A stretch of DNA of 64,000 bases, taken from the NCBI GenBank assembly GCA_030649165.1, contig JAUSGG010000056.1:1-64000 (forward strand). The letters are read 5' to 3'. The notes beneath the pieces were generated by a model. That model worked only from the letters and a program-made list of their open reading frames with translations. It was not told the DNA's origin and ran no database searches. This DNA comes from Armatimonadota bacterium (lineage in GTDB: Bacteria > Armatimonadota > UBA5829 > JAUSEB01). Of the stretch, positions 9,210-17,451 are shown piece by piece. Every line of letters starts with the position of its first letter. Position 1 is the stretch's first letter. Position numbers and translations under genes: made by a program.

Positions 9210-9473
9210 TCACCCACTCTTCTTCTCATCCGGCGCGCCCAATTCTTGCTCTACCTTCGTCAACCGATCGAGAAACGCGGAAAAAAACTCCCGCATCGCC
9301 TCCATCTTGGCGAGTATCAGACCGCTGCCTCCGGGATGCGCCAGGACAAGCAGCTTATCACCCGCCTGTATCGAAAAACGCTTTCGCGCCTCAGCCGGGA
9401 TAACAATCTGCCCGCGTTCGCCGACCGTCACCGCGCCAAACATGCACTCGTCCAGCGATGGCTCACATTTCAT
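9210..9473 (-). CDS. AbrB/SpoVT-like swapped-hairpin DNA-binding regulator
   Basis: 87 residues. Residues about 12-55 form an AbrB-type domain (TVGERGQIVIPAEARKRFSI, then GDKLLVL), and a C-terminal helix follows (about 60-80) that may help oligomerisation. Start: the ATG at 9473 has AGAGGTGG upstream; the frame is open to 9659, but that part is repeat sequence. It is the first gene of the efflux operon and is preceded by an 18-bp perfect palindrome, so it may regulate itself and the pump. This is inference: AbrB-type regulators can also be antitoxins, but no toxin gene is adjacent. Confidence 0.85.
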   Translation of the reverse strand: MKCEPSLDECMFGAVTVGERGQIVIPAEARKRFSIQAGDKLLVLAHPGGSGLILAKMEAMREFFSAFLDRLTKVEQELGAPDEKKSG

Positions 9474-9485
9474 ACTATCCACCTC

Positions 9486-9503
9486 TTTCGCACATGTGCG
9501 AAA
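9486..9503. promoter_or_regulatory. Perfect 18-bp palindrome before the AbrB-like gene, candidate operator
   Basis: TTTCGCACATGTGCGAAA reads the same on both strands and lies 13-30 bp upstream of the regulator's ATG. On the minus strand a possible -10 box TATGAT is at 9519-9514, which would place the palindrome just after the transcription start, where a repressor would block. It has the general shape of a LexA- or GntR-type site, but the binding protein is unknown. Confidence 0.5.
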
Positions 9504-9617
9504 CAACATACATATCATACTTACAATAGACGAGACGTCCAGGGATGTCAAGATGGCAAATCGGTTGTCGGACCGGACCAACGTGTCCGACAAGTCCGAA
9601 AACCAACAACCAACAAC

Positions 9618-9779
9618 GTAACAGTTCAGGAATGGTGAGTACCTGTCGGGCAACGTCATTCCGAGGAACGAGGAATCTGCTTTTTCCGGCCACTTTACAG
9701 AAGCAGATTTCTCGACTCCGCTGGCGCTCCGATCGAAATGACATTCGGCGCCACGTACTTCCTATTCCTGAACTGTTAC
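9618..9779. repeat. Inverted-repeat element A with GTAACAGTTCAGGAAT ends
   Basis: Perfect 16-bp inverted ends (9618-9633 and 9764-9779) enclose a second inverted repeat (9655-9742). The inner arms have the pattern GTCATTCCGAG..CGAGGAATCTGCTT and AAGCAGATTTCTCG..CGAAATGAC. It looks like a MITE-type element or a nested pair. It fills the divergent gap between the AbrB-like and P-type ATPase genes. Related ends occur at 18352, 20732, 31622 and 48323. Confidence 0.8.
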
Positions 9780-9800
9780 CCAACAACTCGCCCGCTGTGA

Positions 9801-9829
9801 TTGCGCCGCGCTATCTGCTAGAATAATAC
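9801..9829 (+). promoter_or_regulatory. Probable sigma-70 promoter of the P-type ATPase gene
   Basis: TTGCGC (9801-9806), a 17-bp spacer and TAATAC (9824-9829), just outside the end of repeat element A. It predicts a start near 9836 and a leader of about ten bases before the TTG start codon at 9845. Confidence 0.45.
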
Positions 9830-9844
9830 GAGTGGCTGTGAGCC

Positions 9845-12232
9845 TTGGGTATAACTAACAAAAGGCCACACAGTCTGGATTTTGCGCCTGTGGAAACAAA
9901 AACACTAGACATACCGGTTGCGCTTCCTGAATATTACGAAAACTGCGAGCGATGCATCGAGCGGCTGAAGGAATCCCTGCTCAAAATCGAGGGCATGCAA
10001 TCGGTCGAGCTCGATGAAGCCACTTCCTCGCTCATCGTCACCTATGACGCCAGTTTCACGTCGATAGAAGGTGTTATAGAAAGCGCGAGGCAGATCGGCG
10101 TGGAAATCGTGCGGCGTTACACGCACGAGATCGTCACCCTCAGCGGGCTCGACTGCCCCGACTGCGCGCAAAAGGTCGAGAGAACGCTGCTGAAGATGGA
10201 CGGCGTGCTCTGGGCATCCGTCAACTATGCCACGTCGATCTTGAGTATAGAGTATCTGTCAGCGTCGGTTTCCCACCAGAACGTCGTAGGTTGGGTGCGT
10301 AGACTCGGTTATGACATCGTGGAAGAGGCGCCCGCGATGCCCGGTGTCGCCCCCGTGGCGAAAGTCGAGCCTGTCTGGCGCAACCGGCGCGCCCTGCTTA
10401 CGCTCACTTCCGGCCTGTTTCTGGTCTTGGGGTTCCTTTCTTCCCGTCTCGGGCTGCCGGACCCCTTTCCCAACGCGATGTATGCAATTGCGCTCGTTAC
10501 GGGTGGTTATTACCCCGCCAGGAGCGGACTCTTCAGCGCCCGAGCCCTCGCCCTGGACACGAACTTTCTGATGACCGCCGCCGCGCTCGGCGCCGTCGCG
10601 CTGGGCGAATGGGCGGACGGAGCAATGGTGCTGTTCCTTTTTTCGCTCGGCTCGGCTCTCGAAGCTTACACGGTGGAGAGGACGCGCCGCTCGATACGGC
10701 TTCTGATCGAGCTTTTTCCGCGGGACGCCCTGGTCAAGCGCAATGGCCGTGAGGAACGGGTCCCAATCCAGCAGATCAGCGTCGGCGAGACCGTCATCAT
10801 CAAGCCCGGCGATCAGATAGCGGTGGATGGCGTCGTCGCCGCCGGCAGCTCATCGGTCGATCAGTCGGCCGTCACCGGCGAATCGACTCCCGCCGAGAAG
10901 GTCGCCGGAGACGCCGTGTTCGCGGGTTCGATGAACCAGCGAGGCGCGATGGAGGTCCGCGTTACAAGCGCGGCGGAGGATAACACTCTTTCCAAGATCA
11001 TCCACCTCGTCGAAGAAGCGCAGGCCCGGAAAGCGCCGTCCCAGAGGTTCAGCGAGCGGTTCGGACGAATATATACGCCGCTCGTCATCGTGGCCGCGGT
11101 GGGGCTGTCCGTGATCCCGCCGCTTCTCGGAGGCGACTTCGCCGAGTGGTTCCGCAAGTCGCTCATACTCCTCGTGGTCTCGTGCCCTTGCGCTCTGGTG
11201 ATCTCGACTCCGGTGGCGATAGTCGCGTCCATCGGCAACGCGGCCAGAAACGGCATACTCGTCAAGGGCGGAGCGTATCTGGAGGAGTTGGGCAGGATTT
11301 CCGTCATAGCCTTCGACAAGACGGGCACGCTGACGACCGGGCGGCTGGAGGTCGAGAACGTCTTTCCCGTCCCCGGCCACACCGAGCAGGACGTTCTGAA
11401 GACCGCCGCGACCATAGAAAGTAAGTCCGAGCATCCGCTTGCCGATGCCATACTCGCGAGGGCTCGCGCCCGCGGCGTGGAGTTGGGCGATATCGCTTAC
11501 TTCGAAGCCCTGCCGGGCATGGGCGCGAGAGCCGTCATCGACGGCCGGCTGACCTATATTGGCAACGACCGACTCTTGGCCGATATAAAGCTGACCCCAC
11601 CTGAGATTCCGGGGCTGGAACCCGATGCCTGTAATGGGAAGACCCTGATGTACGTCTGCGTTGAGAACACCGTCCTCGGCGTCATCACCGCCACGGACAC
11701 CGTTAAGAAGACTACCCCGGACGCGGTGCGAGAGCTTCGCCGCGCCGGCATTGTGAAGACCGTGATGATAACCGGGGACAACGCGGCTACGGCGCGCGCC
11801 GTGGCGAGCGACCTCGGCATAGACGACGTATACTCCGACCTTCTGCCCGAAGAGAAGGTGGATATCATCCGGGACCTGGTGAAGCGCCACGGCCGTGTGG
11901 CGATGGTCGGAGACGGCATCAATGACGCTCCCGCGCTCGCCGCCGCGACCATCGGAATCGCAATGGGCGGCGCGGGAGCGCATTCGGTCCTCGAAACGGC
12001 GGATGTGACGCTGATGGCGGACGACCTGTCCAAGCTGCCTTACAGCATCAGATTGAGTCGCAGTTCGCTGAGGATCATCAAGCAGAATGTGACGTTCGCG
12101 GTGATCGTAGTGGCCGCGCTGGTTCTGAGCACGCTGGTCGGCTGGCTCACCCTCGCGGGAGGCGTGATCGGGCACGAGGGCAGCGCGTTGATTGTCATAG
12201 CAAACGGAATGAGACTCTTGAGAAAGGCCTGA
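9845..12232 (+). CDS. P1B-type heavy-metal-translocating ATPase
   Basis: 795 residues. Two N-terminal metal-binding domains are visible: CERC at 34-37 and a clearer one with CPDC at 104-107. Next come the TM helices, the actuator motif TGES, the CPC metal site in TM6 (447-449), the phosphorylated Asp in DKTGT (491), the SEHPL nucleotide motif, and MVGDGIND. CPC and the overall sequence fit the Zn/Cd/Pb subgroup (P1B-2). Odd: the last helix carries HEGSA (777-781), like the HEGST motif of the Co-type P1B-4 group, where P1B-2 pumps usually have an Asp. The neighbouring ZIP gene also suggests zinc or another divalent metal. Start is TTG with no clear ribosome-binding site; a GTG near 9890 is an alternative. 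Confidence 0.93.
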   Translation: MGITNKRPHSLDFAPVETKTLDIPVALPEYYENCERCIERLKESLLKIEGMQSVELDEATSSLIVTYDASFTSIEGVIESARQIGVEIVRRYTHEIVTLSGLDCPDCAQKVERTLLKMDGVLWASVNYATSILSIEYLSASVSHQNVVGWVRRLGYDIVEEAPAMPGVAPVAKVEPVWRNRRALLTLTSGLFLVLGFLSSRLGLPDPFPNAMYAIALVTGGYYPARSGLFSARALALDTNFLMTAAALGAVALGEWADGAMVLFLFSLGSALEAYTVERTRRSIRLLIELFPRDALVKRNGREERVPIQQISVGETVIIKPGDQIAVDGVVAAGSSSVDQSAVTGESTPAEKVAGDAVFAGSMNQRGAMEVRVTSAAEDNTLSKIIHLVEEAQARKAPSQRFSERFGRIYTPLVIVAAVGLSVIPPLLGGDFAEWFRKSLILLVVSCPCALVISTPVAIVASIGNAARNGILVKGGAYLEELGRISVIAFDKTGTLTTGRLEVENVFPVPGHTEQDVLKTAATIESKSEHPLADAILARARARGVELGDIAYFEALPGMGARAVIDGRLTYIGNDRLLADIKLTPPEIPGLEPDACNGKTLMYVCVENTVLGVITATDTVKKTTPDAVRELRRAGIVKTVMITGDNAATARAVASDLGIDDVYSDLLPEEKVDIIRDLVKRHGRVAMVGDGINDAPALAAATIGIAMGGAGAHSVLETADVTLMADDLSKLPYSIRLSRSSLRIIKQNVTFAVIVVAALVLSTLVGWLTLAGGVIGHEGSALIVIANGMRLLRKA

Positions 12233-12238
12233 CAGTAT

Positions 12239-12724
12239 ATGCGGCAGCCTACTCGGAAACCAAAGGGATTGACCTGGTGGGACCTGGGAGCAGGATTGCT
12301 CCTTTCAGTTCCCTTTCTTGGCGTAACGTACTGGTCTACACATACGTTGAGGGCTATGGGCGTCGGCGACTTGTGGCACATTAGTCGCGTGGGAATTCGG
12401 CTGTACTGCCTCGGCGTCATCGGCGCCGGCCTTGCGCTGGCGGGAATTGCGACCCCGCTCATCGTCGCCGACCTGCCGGACAGCGCGCGGCTCAGAGGCT
12501 GGTCGCTGTTTCTCATTGGTACGGCGTACGCGCTGACCGGCGGGATGATGAGATGGTATCTGCTTGCAAAGCGCGACTACGAGCACCCGACCCTCGAACC
12601 TTTCCGCGTCTTCTGGCTTCTTGTCGTGGCGTGGATAATTCTGATCGGTTGTTCGATATACGCCGTCCGGCTGGAGCGCAAAGCCGCTTCGCGAGGGCAC
12701 GAAAACAATCCCCCTCTCCCTTGA
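12239..12724 (+). CDS. Small integral membrane protein of unknown function
   Basis: 161 residues with four hydrophobic segments (about 11-33, 52-75, 88-108 and 124-145). No family recognised. It starts 6 bp after the ATPase stop and so is co-transcribed with it, and it precedes the ZIP gene, which suggests a role in metal transport. The last codons (NNPPLP) run into a CCCTCTCCC repeat, so the natural C-terminus may have been replaced by repeat sequence. Confidence 0.75.
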   Translation: MRQPTRKPKGLTWWDLGAGLLLSVPFLGVTYWSTHTLRAMGVGDLWHISRVGIRLYCLGVIGAGLALAGIATPLIVADLPDSARLRGWSLFLIGTAYALTGGMMRWYLLAKRDYEHPTLEPFRVFWLLVVAWIILIGCSIYAVRLERKAASRGHENNPPLP

Positions 12725-12750
12725 AGGAGAGGGCCGGGGGTGAGGGTGAA
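12711..12750. repeat. CCCTCTCCC hairpin repeat overlapping a gene end
   Basis: Arms CCCCTCTCCC and GGAGAGGGcc, followed by gggggtgagggtg. The left arm supplies the last codons and stop of the membrane-protein gene. A right-end motif, ATTCCTGAACCGTTGC (12761-12776), follows and resembles the ends of elements A to C. Confidence 0.8.
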
Positions 12751-12810
12751 ACTTCCCTTGATTCCTGAACCGTTGCAAAAGGAGAACAAATCATAACACC
12801 AGCCGCTGAG

Positions 12811-13566
12811 TTGATCTTGCTGCGCGCCGGAATCGCGGTCCTGGCGGCCACTTTCGGCGGCGTCCTGGGTCTGGCCCGCAAGGAAGTAAGCCATCGCACC
12901 CTCTGCGCCCTTGTGAGTTTCGCGGCGGGGGCGCTTCTCTCAGTCACCGCGATGCACATCGCTCCGGAGGCGTCGGAATTGGCGGGGCCGGGCTTGACCG
13001 CCGTGTCCATTGTCATCGGTGTGGCTATTTTCTACCTGATCGGGAAGTACGTATCCTATATCTGCCCGGCGTGCGCCGCGTCCGCGGTCGACCACGACAA
13101 GGGCTACCTGCGGCTCGGCATACTGCTGATGGTAGCTCTGGGAATTCACAGCACTATGGACGGGATCGCCATAGCCGTTGGCGCCGAAATGCAGAAGCCG
13201 GCGCTCGGACTTCTGATACTTTTCGCCGTCTCCTATCACAAGGCGCCGGAAGGTCTCGCGCTCACGTCGGTTGCGCGCCTCGCCGGGTTCAGCCGGTCGA
13301 AATCGCTTCTGATCGCCATCCTGATCGAGCTGACGACTGGCCTCGGCGCCTTTATCGGCCTTTTGGTTGGGGGCATCTCCGATCGATGGATGGGCATTGT
13401 TCTAGCTCACGCCGGAGGCAGTTTCCTGTACGTCGTGGGCTTCGCGTTGTTCACGGAGTGGAGGGAGCATGAAAAGCGCTCGATCGTGACGTATTTGATC
13501 GCCGGTTTCCTGTCCATCTGGCTGCTCGGCGTCGCTCTCGCGAGCGCGGGCATATCCCCGCATTGA
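12811..13566 (+). CDS. ZIP-family divalent metal transporter
   Basis: 251 residues from the TTG at 12811, with about eight TM helices. The two ZIP metal-site helices are clear: GIHSTMDGIAIA (HSxxDG in place of the usual HNxxDG) and SYHKAPEGLAL (HKxPEG). ZIP proteins carry Zn, Fe or Mn into the cytoplasm, the opposite direction to the P1B pump upstream. Start is uncertain. The good ribosome-binding site GGAG (12780-12783) is correctly spaced from in-frame ATC (12790) or ATA (12793) but about 27 nt from the TTG. There is no ATG. Either a rare start codon is used, or a start ATG has mutated. Confidence 0.9.
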   Translation: MILLRAGIAVLAATFGGVLGLARKEVSHRTLCALVSFAAGALLSVTAMHIAPEASELAGPGLTAVSIVIGVAIFYLIGKYVSYICPACAASAVDHDKGYLRLGILLMVALGIHSTMDGIAIAVGAEMQKPALGLLILFAVSYHKAPEGLALTSVARLAGFSRSKSLLIAILIELTTGLGAFIGLLVGGISDRWMGIVLAHAGGSFLYVVGFALFTEWREHEKRSIVTYLIAGFLSIWLLGVALASAGISPH

Positions 13567-13586
13567 CCCGCGGAATGCGGCGAGCC

Positions 13587-13622
13587 TTCCCCCTCCTTAT
13601 AGGAGTGGGTCTGGGGGAGGTT
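13587..13622. repeat. CCCCCTCCT hairpin repeat, single arm
   Basis: Arms ccccctcctTATAGGAGtggg, then tctgggggaggtt: a degenerate copy of the second hairpin of the double-hairpin unit. It lies just after the ZIP stop, where the stem may help end the transcript, although no T-run follows. Confidence 0.7.
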
Positions 13623-13677
13623 CGCACGAAAGCACGAAAATACGAAGGATTTGGGCGATTGACCTAAGCTGCCTCGA

Positions 13678-13704
13678 TCGCACGCGATATGCCATCGCGT
13701 GCGA
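13678..13704. repeat. 11-bp perfect inverted repeat upstream of the M20 peptidase gene
   Basis: TCGCACGCGAT and ATCGCGTGCGA, separated by five bases (atgcc). A second small hairpin, GGGATTTgAAATCCC, lies at about 13717-13731. No T-run follows, so this could be an operator, a leader hairpin or a small repeat. Confidence 0.5.
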
Positions 13705-13813
13705 AATAGAATCGCGGGATTTGAAATCCCTGGATTCTGTTTCAGGTGTCATTGCAAATAACGCCCGATGGACAAACCGAAGCTGCCGTGTTGTTGGAAA
13801 GGAACCTATACTG

Positions 13814-15052
13814 TTGCTGTCAGACGACATAAAGAGCTTCCTGATGGAACAGGAAGAGAACGCCGCTCGCTTGCTGTCGGAGCTAATCCATTACCGCAGC
13901 CTCGTGTCCAAAGAGGAGGAGATACAGTCCTTCATCTACGACTACCTGTGCGTGCTCGGCGGTCTTCACCCGCAATATGCGCCGATAGACGAGGACATCG
14001 TGGACGATCCGGACCACACGAACGTCCCCGGCCACAAGAGCTACGCCGGGCGCAATAACGTCGTGGTCCGAGTCCCCGGCGCCGGCGGGGGCCGGAGCGT
14101 CCTGCTCAACTCGCACAGCGACGTCGTTCCGGGGCCCGAACACGTCTTTACGCCGCGGCGAGAAGGCGATCTGGTGTTTGGCCGCGGCGCGTGTGACGCC
14201 AAGGGACACGTCGTCACCATGCTTCTCGTCCTGCGGGCGCTTCAGGAACTTGAGATACGGCTGCGCGGAGACCTCATGCTGCAAGTCGTGATCGAGGAAG
14301 AGACCGGCGGCAACGGGTCCCTATCCCTTATCCGTCAGGGACAAATCGCCGACGCGGCGGTCGTCCTCGAGCCGAGCAACCTCCACGTCTGCCCCGCGAA
14401 CAGAGGCGCGGTCTGGTATAGACTCGCCGTCGAAGGCAAACCCGTCCACATGGCGAAATACTACGACGGCGTCAACGCCGTCTACGAGATGACGAGCGTG
14501 CTCACAATTCTGCGCGAATACGAGGCCAGGCTCCGAGACGAATCTCGCGGGCAGCCGCTCTTTCCCGACGACCCAAGTCCGGTCGTGGTCAATCTGGGCA
14601 CGATCAAAGGAGGCGAATGGCCGGCTACCGTGGCGGGCGACTGCGTCATCGAGGGCGGCGTCGCCTTTCTCCCCAACAAGCGGCTCAGTCAAATCCGGGA
14701 CGAACTCCGCGCCGCGATAGAGCAGGGGATCAGCGGCTGGGCCAGAGAGAACTACAGCCTGGACTTTGCCCGCCTTCACAACGACGCGTTTGCCACGCCT
14801 ACCGATCACCCGGTCGTTGAGGCGCTTTGCCGGGCCGCGGACCAGGTGAGGGGGCCGGACCCGCCGACCGGCTTCATCGCTTCCTGCGACGCCCGGCTGT
14901 TCTACCACCGCGCCGGGATCCCAACCGTCGTCTTCGGCGCCGGAGACCTGGCCCACGCCCATTCCGCGGAGGAGCAAGTCCACATCTCCGACATCATCAA
15001 AGCCGCCCAGGCGCTGACGCTGTTTGTGATGGAGTGGTGCGGGGTGGCGTAG
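13814..15052 (+). CDS. M20-family metallopeptidase (ArgE/DapE/CPG2-like)
   Basis: 412 residues. Visible metal and catalytic motifs: NSHSDVVP (His ligand and catalytic Asp), GRGACDAKG (bridging Asp), EEETGG (catalytic Glu and ligand Glu), VLEPS and a terminal HAHSAEE (His ligand). It therefore probably cleaves an amide such as an acetylated amino acid or dipeptide in the cytoplasm; the exact substrate cannot be told. The frame is open from 13721. The TTG at 13814 fits the family N-terminus and has GGAAAGGAA upstream; the ATG at 13844 is the alternative. It appears to stand alone. Confidence 0.88.
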   Translation: MLSDDIKSFLMEQEENAARLLSELIHYRSLVSKEEEIQSFIYDYLCVLGGLHPQYAPIDEDIVDDPDHTNVPGHKSYAGRNNVVVRVPGAGGGRSVLLNSHSDVVPGPEHVFTPRREGDLVFGRGACDAKGHVVTMLLVLRALQELEIRLRGDLMLQVVIEEETGGNGSLSLIRQGQIADAAVVLEPSNLHVCPANRGAVWYRLAVEGKPVHMAKYYDGVNAVYEMTSVLTILREYEARLRDESRGQPLFPDDPSPVVVNLGTIKGGEWPATVAGDCVIEGGVAFLPNKRLSQIRDELRAAIEQGISGWARENYSLDFARLHNDAFATPTDHPVVEALCRAADQVRGPDPPTGFIASCDARLFYHRAGIPTVVFGAGDLAHAHSAEEQVHISDIIKAAQALTLFVMEWCGVA

Positions 15053-15351
15053 GCAGCCGGTTGGTGGTTGATAGTTGATGGTCGGGATTTCCAAGTCCAA
15101 CGATTCGCATTGGGGCTTGGACTCACTGCCATGTTAACAGTTTAGTCACTCAGGGCGCGGCGGGCGTTTTTCTCGCGATTCTGCATTGTTTGTGCGTGAT
15201 TTGCCTCGAAACAGCACCATTTCCGCACCGTTTCTGCATCAAATCGCACCGAAACCGCTGTACAAAGCTGTGAAATCCGTCCGAAAACGCGCGAAACTGC
15301 TCGGAAACGTTCCGAAACTGAACCAAATCGTTAGTGGTTGGTGGCTCGTGG
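15053..15351. other. Non-coding gap with CGAAAC-rich sequence
   Basis: About 300 bp with no convincing gene. The left part has ttgatagttgatgg-type low-complexity sequence. From 15205 to 15330 the motifs cgaaac, ccgaaac and ggaaacgttccgaaac recur at short intervals. A similar run lies on the minus strand at about 39896-39930. No promoter or terminator is clear. Confidence 0.5.
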
Positions 15352-16239
15352 TTAGTGTGGCTTCAGCATCCTATCGAAGAACTTGAGGACTTCCCGCGCG
15401 ATCTGGTCGAGCGATGGCTCGCTCGAACTGTTGAAGCCGTGCCCGGCGTTCTTCACTCTGAGCAGCTTTACGTCCACGCCGGATTTCGTTAAGACATCCC
15501 GGAAGCGCTCGCTCTGCCGTATGGGGACCAACGTGTCCAGTTCGCCGTGGACTATGAAGACCGGCGGATCGCCGCGAGTCACGTGAGTCACGGGGCTGGC
15601 CAGTTTCGCAAGAGCCGGCTTCTCACGGACCGGTCCGCCGAGCAGGTCCGAGACGGGATTTGGGACGATCCCCGAAATACCTTCGAGCACCGTGAGATCG
15701 GCGGGTCCGAAGAAATCACATACGGCCTGAACGCGGCTTGAGAGGCCGGGACTGCCGCAATCGCCCTCCAACGCTTTGACGCCGCCGGAGGTCCCCAAAA
15801 GCGCCGCCAGATGCCCACCCGCGGAGGCGCCCCATACTCCGATGCGCTTAGGGTCGATGTTGTAATCCTTGGAATGCGCCCGCAGGAAACGTATCGCGGC
15901 CTTGCAGTCGTGAATCTGCGCGGGAAAGACCGCCTCCTTGCTGAATCGATATTCGATACTTGCGGCGGCGTAACCGTGTCCGGCCAGCCAGGCGGCGACG
16001 TTCGGCGCCTTGCTGCCTTGTCGCCAACCGCCGCCGTGGATCCAGACCACCGCCGGACTCGGTTTCCCCGTCGCCTTCGGCAGCGCGAGGTCCATGAGCA
16101 GGGCCTTTTCCCCGGCCTTTCCGTACCGCACGTCGGTCAGAATCCGCGCGCCCGAGGGGGCGTCGAGCGGACCGGCGCCGGCGGCGCCGGCGGCCAATAC
16201 GCAGAGCAGGAAAAGACCGATGATGCGCTTAGGTGACAT
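15352..16239 (-). CDS. Secreted alpha/beta-hydrolase (esterase, BD-FAE/Aes-like)
   Basis: 295 residues with a signal peptide (about 1-22, ending AGAAGAG). Oxyanion motif HGGGW (about 69-73), nucleophile elbow GASAGG (about 139-144), acid Asp in HGELDTLVP and catalytic His in NAGHGF. The arrangement matches the hormone-sensitive-lipase-like or BD-FAE-type esterases that deacetylate polysaccharides or cleave small esters. Export plus nearby glycoside hydrolases supports a role in polymer breakdown, but the substrate is not known. Confidence 0.9.
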   Translation of the reverse strand: MSPKRIIGLFLLCVLAAGAAGAGPLDAPSGARILTDVRYGKAGEKALLMDLALPKATGKPSPAVVWIHGGGWRQGSKAPNVAAWLAGHGYAAASIEYRFSKEAVFPAQIHDCKAAIRFLRAHSKDYNIDPKRIGVWGASAGGHLAALLGTSGGVKALEGDCGSPGLSSRVQAVCDFFGPADLTVLEGISGIVPNPVSDLLGGPVREKPALAKLASPVTHVTRGDPPVFIVHGELDTLVPIRQSERFRDVLTKSGVDVKLLRVKNAGHGFNSSSEPSLDQIAREVLKFFDRMLKPH

Positions 16240-16447
16240 TAGCCATTCCTTTCAGAAACCCCAGCCGGAATTTGACATTCACGGTAACCGTCTGTACTTT
16301 AGTCTAGCGGCAGGAGCCACGTGACAATATACCAAAGGGTCGTTAGTCGCGTTCGCCGGCAATTCCTTGTTGCAGGCCGCCGGCGATGAAACGGTACGGC
16401 GATCCGCAACCCGAATTTTGGGATTCAGGATTCGCGCTGAGCCTATT

Positions 16448-17338
16448 ATGGACTTGTCAGTGATAATCATCATAGCCGTCATTGCCGCCGCCGCGGTCGC
16501 GCTCACACTGCCGTGGCTGCGCCGGCGGCAGGAAAAGCCGAGCCCGTCGCACTACTCGCCGGTCGATCTCTGCGTCTTTCTGAAAGAGCCCGTGAAGATC
16601 AACCCCGGGACTCTCGCGGAGATATTCGGCCAAAGATGGGGAGCGCGGGCGCTCTGCCGGGAGAGCGCCGAATGGAGCGACGCGGGGCGGAAACTGCGGG
16701 CCTATCTGCTCACCGACGGCACGGCGAGCCTTCTGCTGCTGATCAGCGATTTGCCCGCGCCCGATCATCTGACGAAACCGGTCCTGGAGTCGCTGTCGAT
16801 CGCCCCGGACCGAAAGCCTGGTTTTTCAAACCACAAGGCCGCCATCCTCATCCGGTGCGTAACCCCGTCGGACGAGGGCGCCGGGCCGGCCGTGCTGTGC
16901 GCAAAGGGCCTGCTCACCCTGTTGAGTCTCCCGCAGGCGATCGGCTACGTCGATGTTTCGGCCCGGCTTTACAGGGCGAAAGAAGCCCTGGGGCGCATGC
17001 TGCAGTCAACCTCCGTGGACAACGCCGATCTGTTCGCGATGCTGGTCAACATGCACGCGGTCACGACGTCCGGCGGTCGATGGCTGCACACGCACGGGAT
17101 GGAACAGTTCGGCCTGCCGGACGTCGAAGTCACGTTCGAGAGTCTGGAGAAGGCGACCTATTACCAGGCGCTTCTTACAAATGCGGCGTTGTATATGATC
17201 GAACAGGGGCCGGTCTTGAACGTTGGTGACACCGCCGCTCTGGCCGGAGACGGCCAAATGTACCGGATACGGCCAGGCGCGGCGGAACCCAGGCACCCCT
17301 ACGGCCGCCGTGGAGTGATAGAGATAGTTGAGTGTTGA
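16448..17338 (+). CDS. Membrane-anchored protein of unknown function (DUF4261-like C-terminus)
   Basis: 296 residues. An N-terminal TM helix (about 5-22) ends in a positive stretch (RRRQEK), so the bulk is probably cytoplasmic. The C-terminal part has RWLHTHGMEQFGLPDVEV, a pattern I associate with DUF4261 and suppressor-of-fused-like domains; no enzymatic motif is seen. Start: the ATG at 16448 begins the TM helix; the longer open frame from 16367 adds unlikely sequence. The domain call is low confidence. Confidence 0.75.
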   Translation: MDLSVIIIIAVIAAAAVALTLPWLRRRQEKPSPSHYSPVDLCVFLKEPVKINPGTLAEIFGQRWGARALCRESAEWSDAGRKLRAYLLTDGTASLLLLISDLPAPDHLTKPVLESLSIAPDRKPGFSNHKAAILIRCVTPSDEGAGPAVLCAKGLLTLLSLPQAIGYVDVSARLYRAKEALGRMLQSTSVDNADLFAMLVNMHAVTTSGGRWLHTHGMEQFGLPDVEVTFESLEKATYYQALLTNAALYMIEQGPVLNVGDTAALAGDGQMYRIRPGAAEPRHPYGRRGVIEIVEC

Positions 17339-17364
17339 GTGTGGAGAGTCGATAGTCGAGAGGA

Positions 17365-17439
17365 ACCTCACCCCAGCCCTCTCCTGAGAGGAGAGGGAGC
17401 AAATCCCCCCTCCTTTCAGGAGGGGGTCAGGGGGAGGTC
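17365..17439. repeat. GC-rich double-hairpin repeat
   Basis: Full copy of the double-hairpin unit (see 5955) between two convergent genes (16448 plus and 17452 minus), where it could serve as a bidirectional transcript end. Confidence 0.85.
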
Positions 17440-17451
17440 ACTCAGCGCTCC

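Noticed and set aside
10850-12175. 441-codon frame opposite the P-type ATPase
   Set aside because: Antisense to a gene with all P-type motifs; no own start signal.
15186-15386. 66-codon plus-strand ORF in the CGAAAC-rich gap
   Set aside because: No ribosome-binding site, biased composition from repeated motifs, overlaps the esterase gene end.
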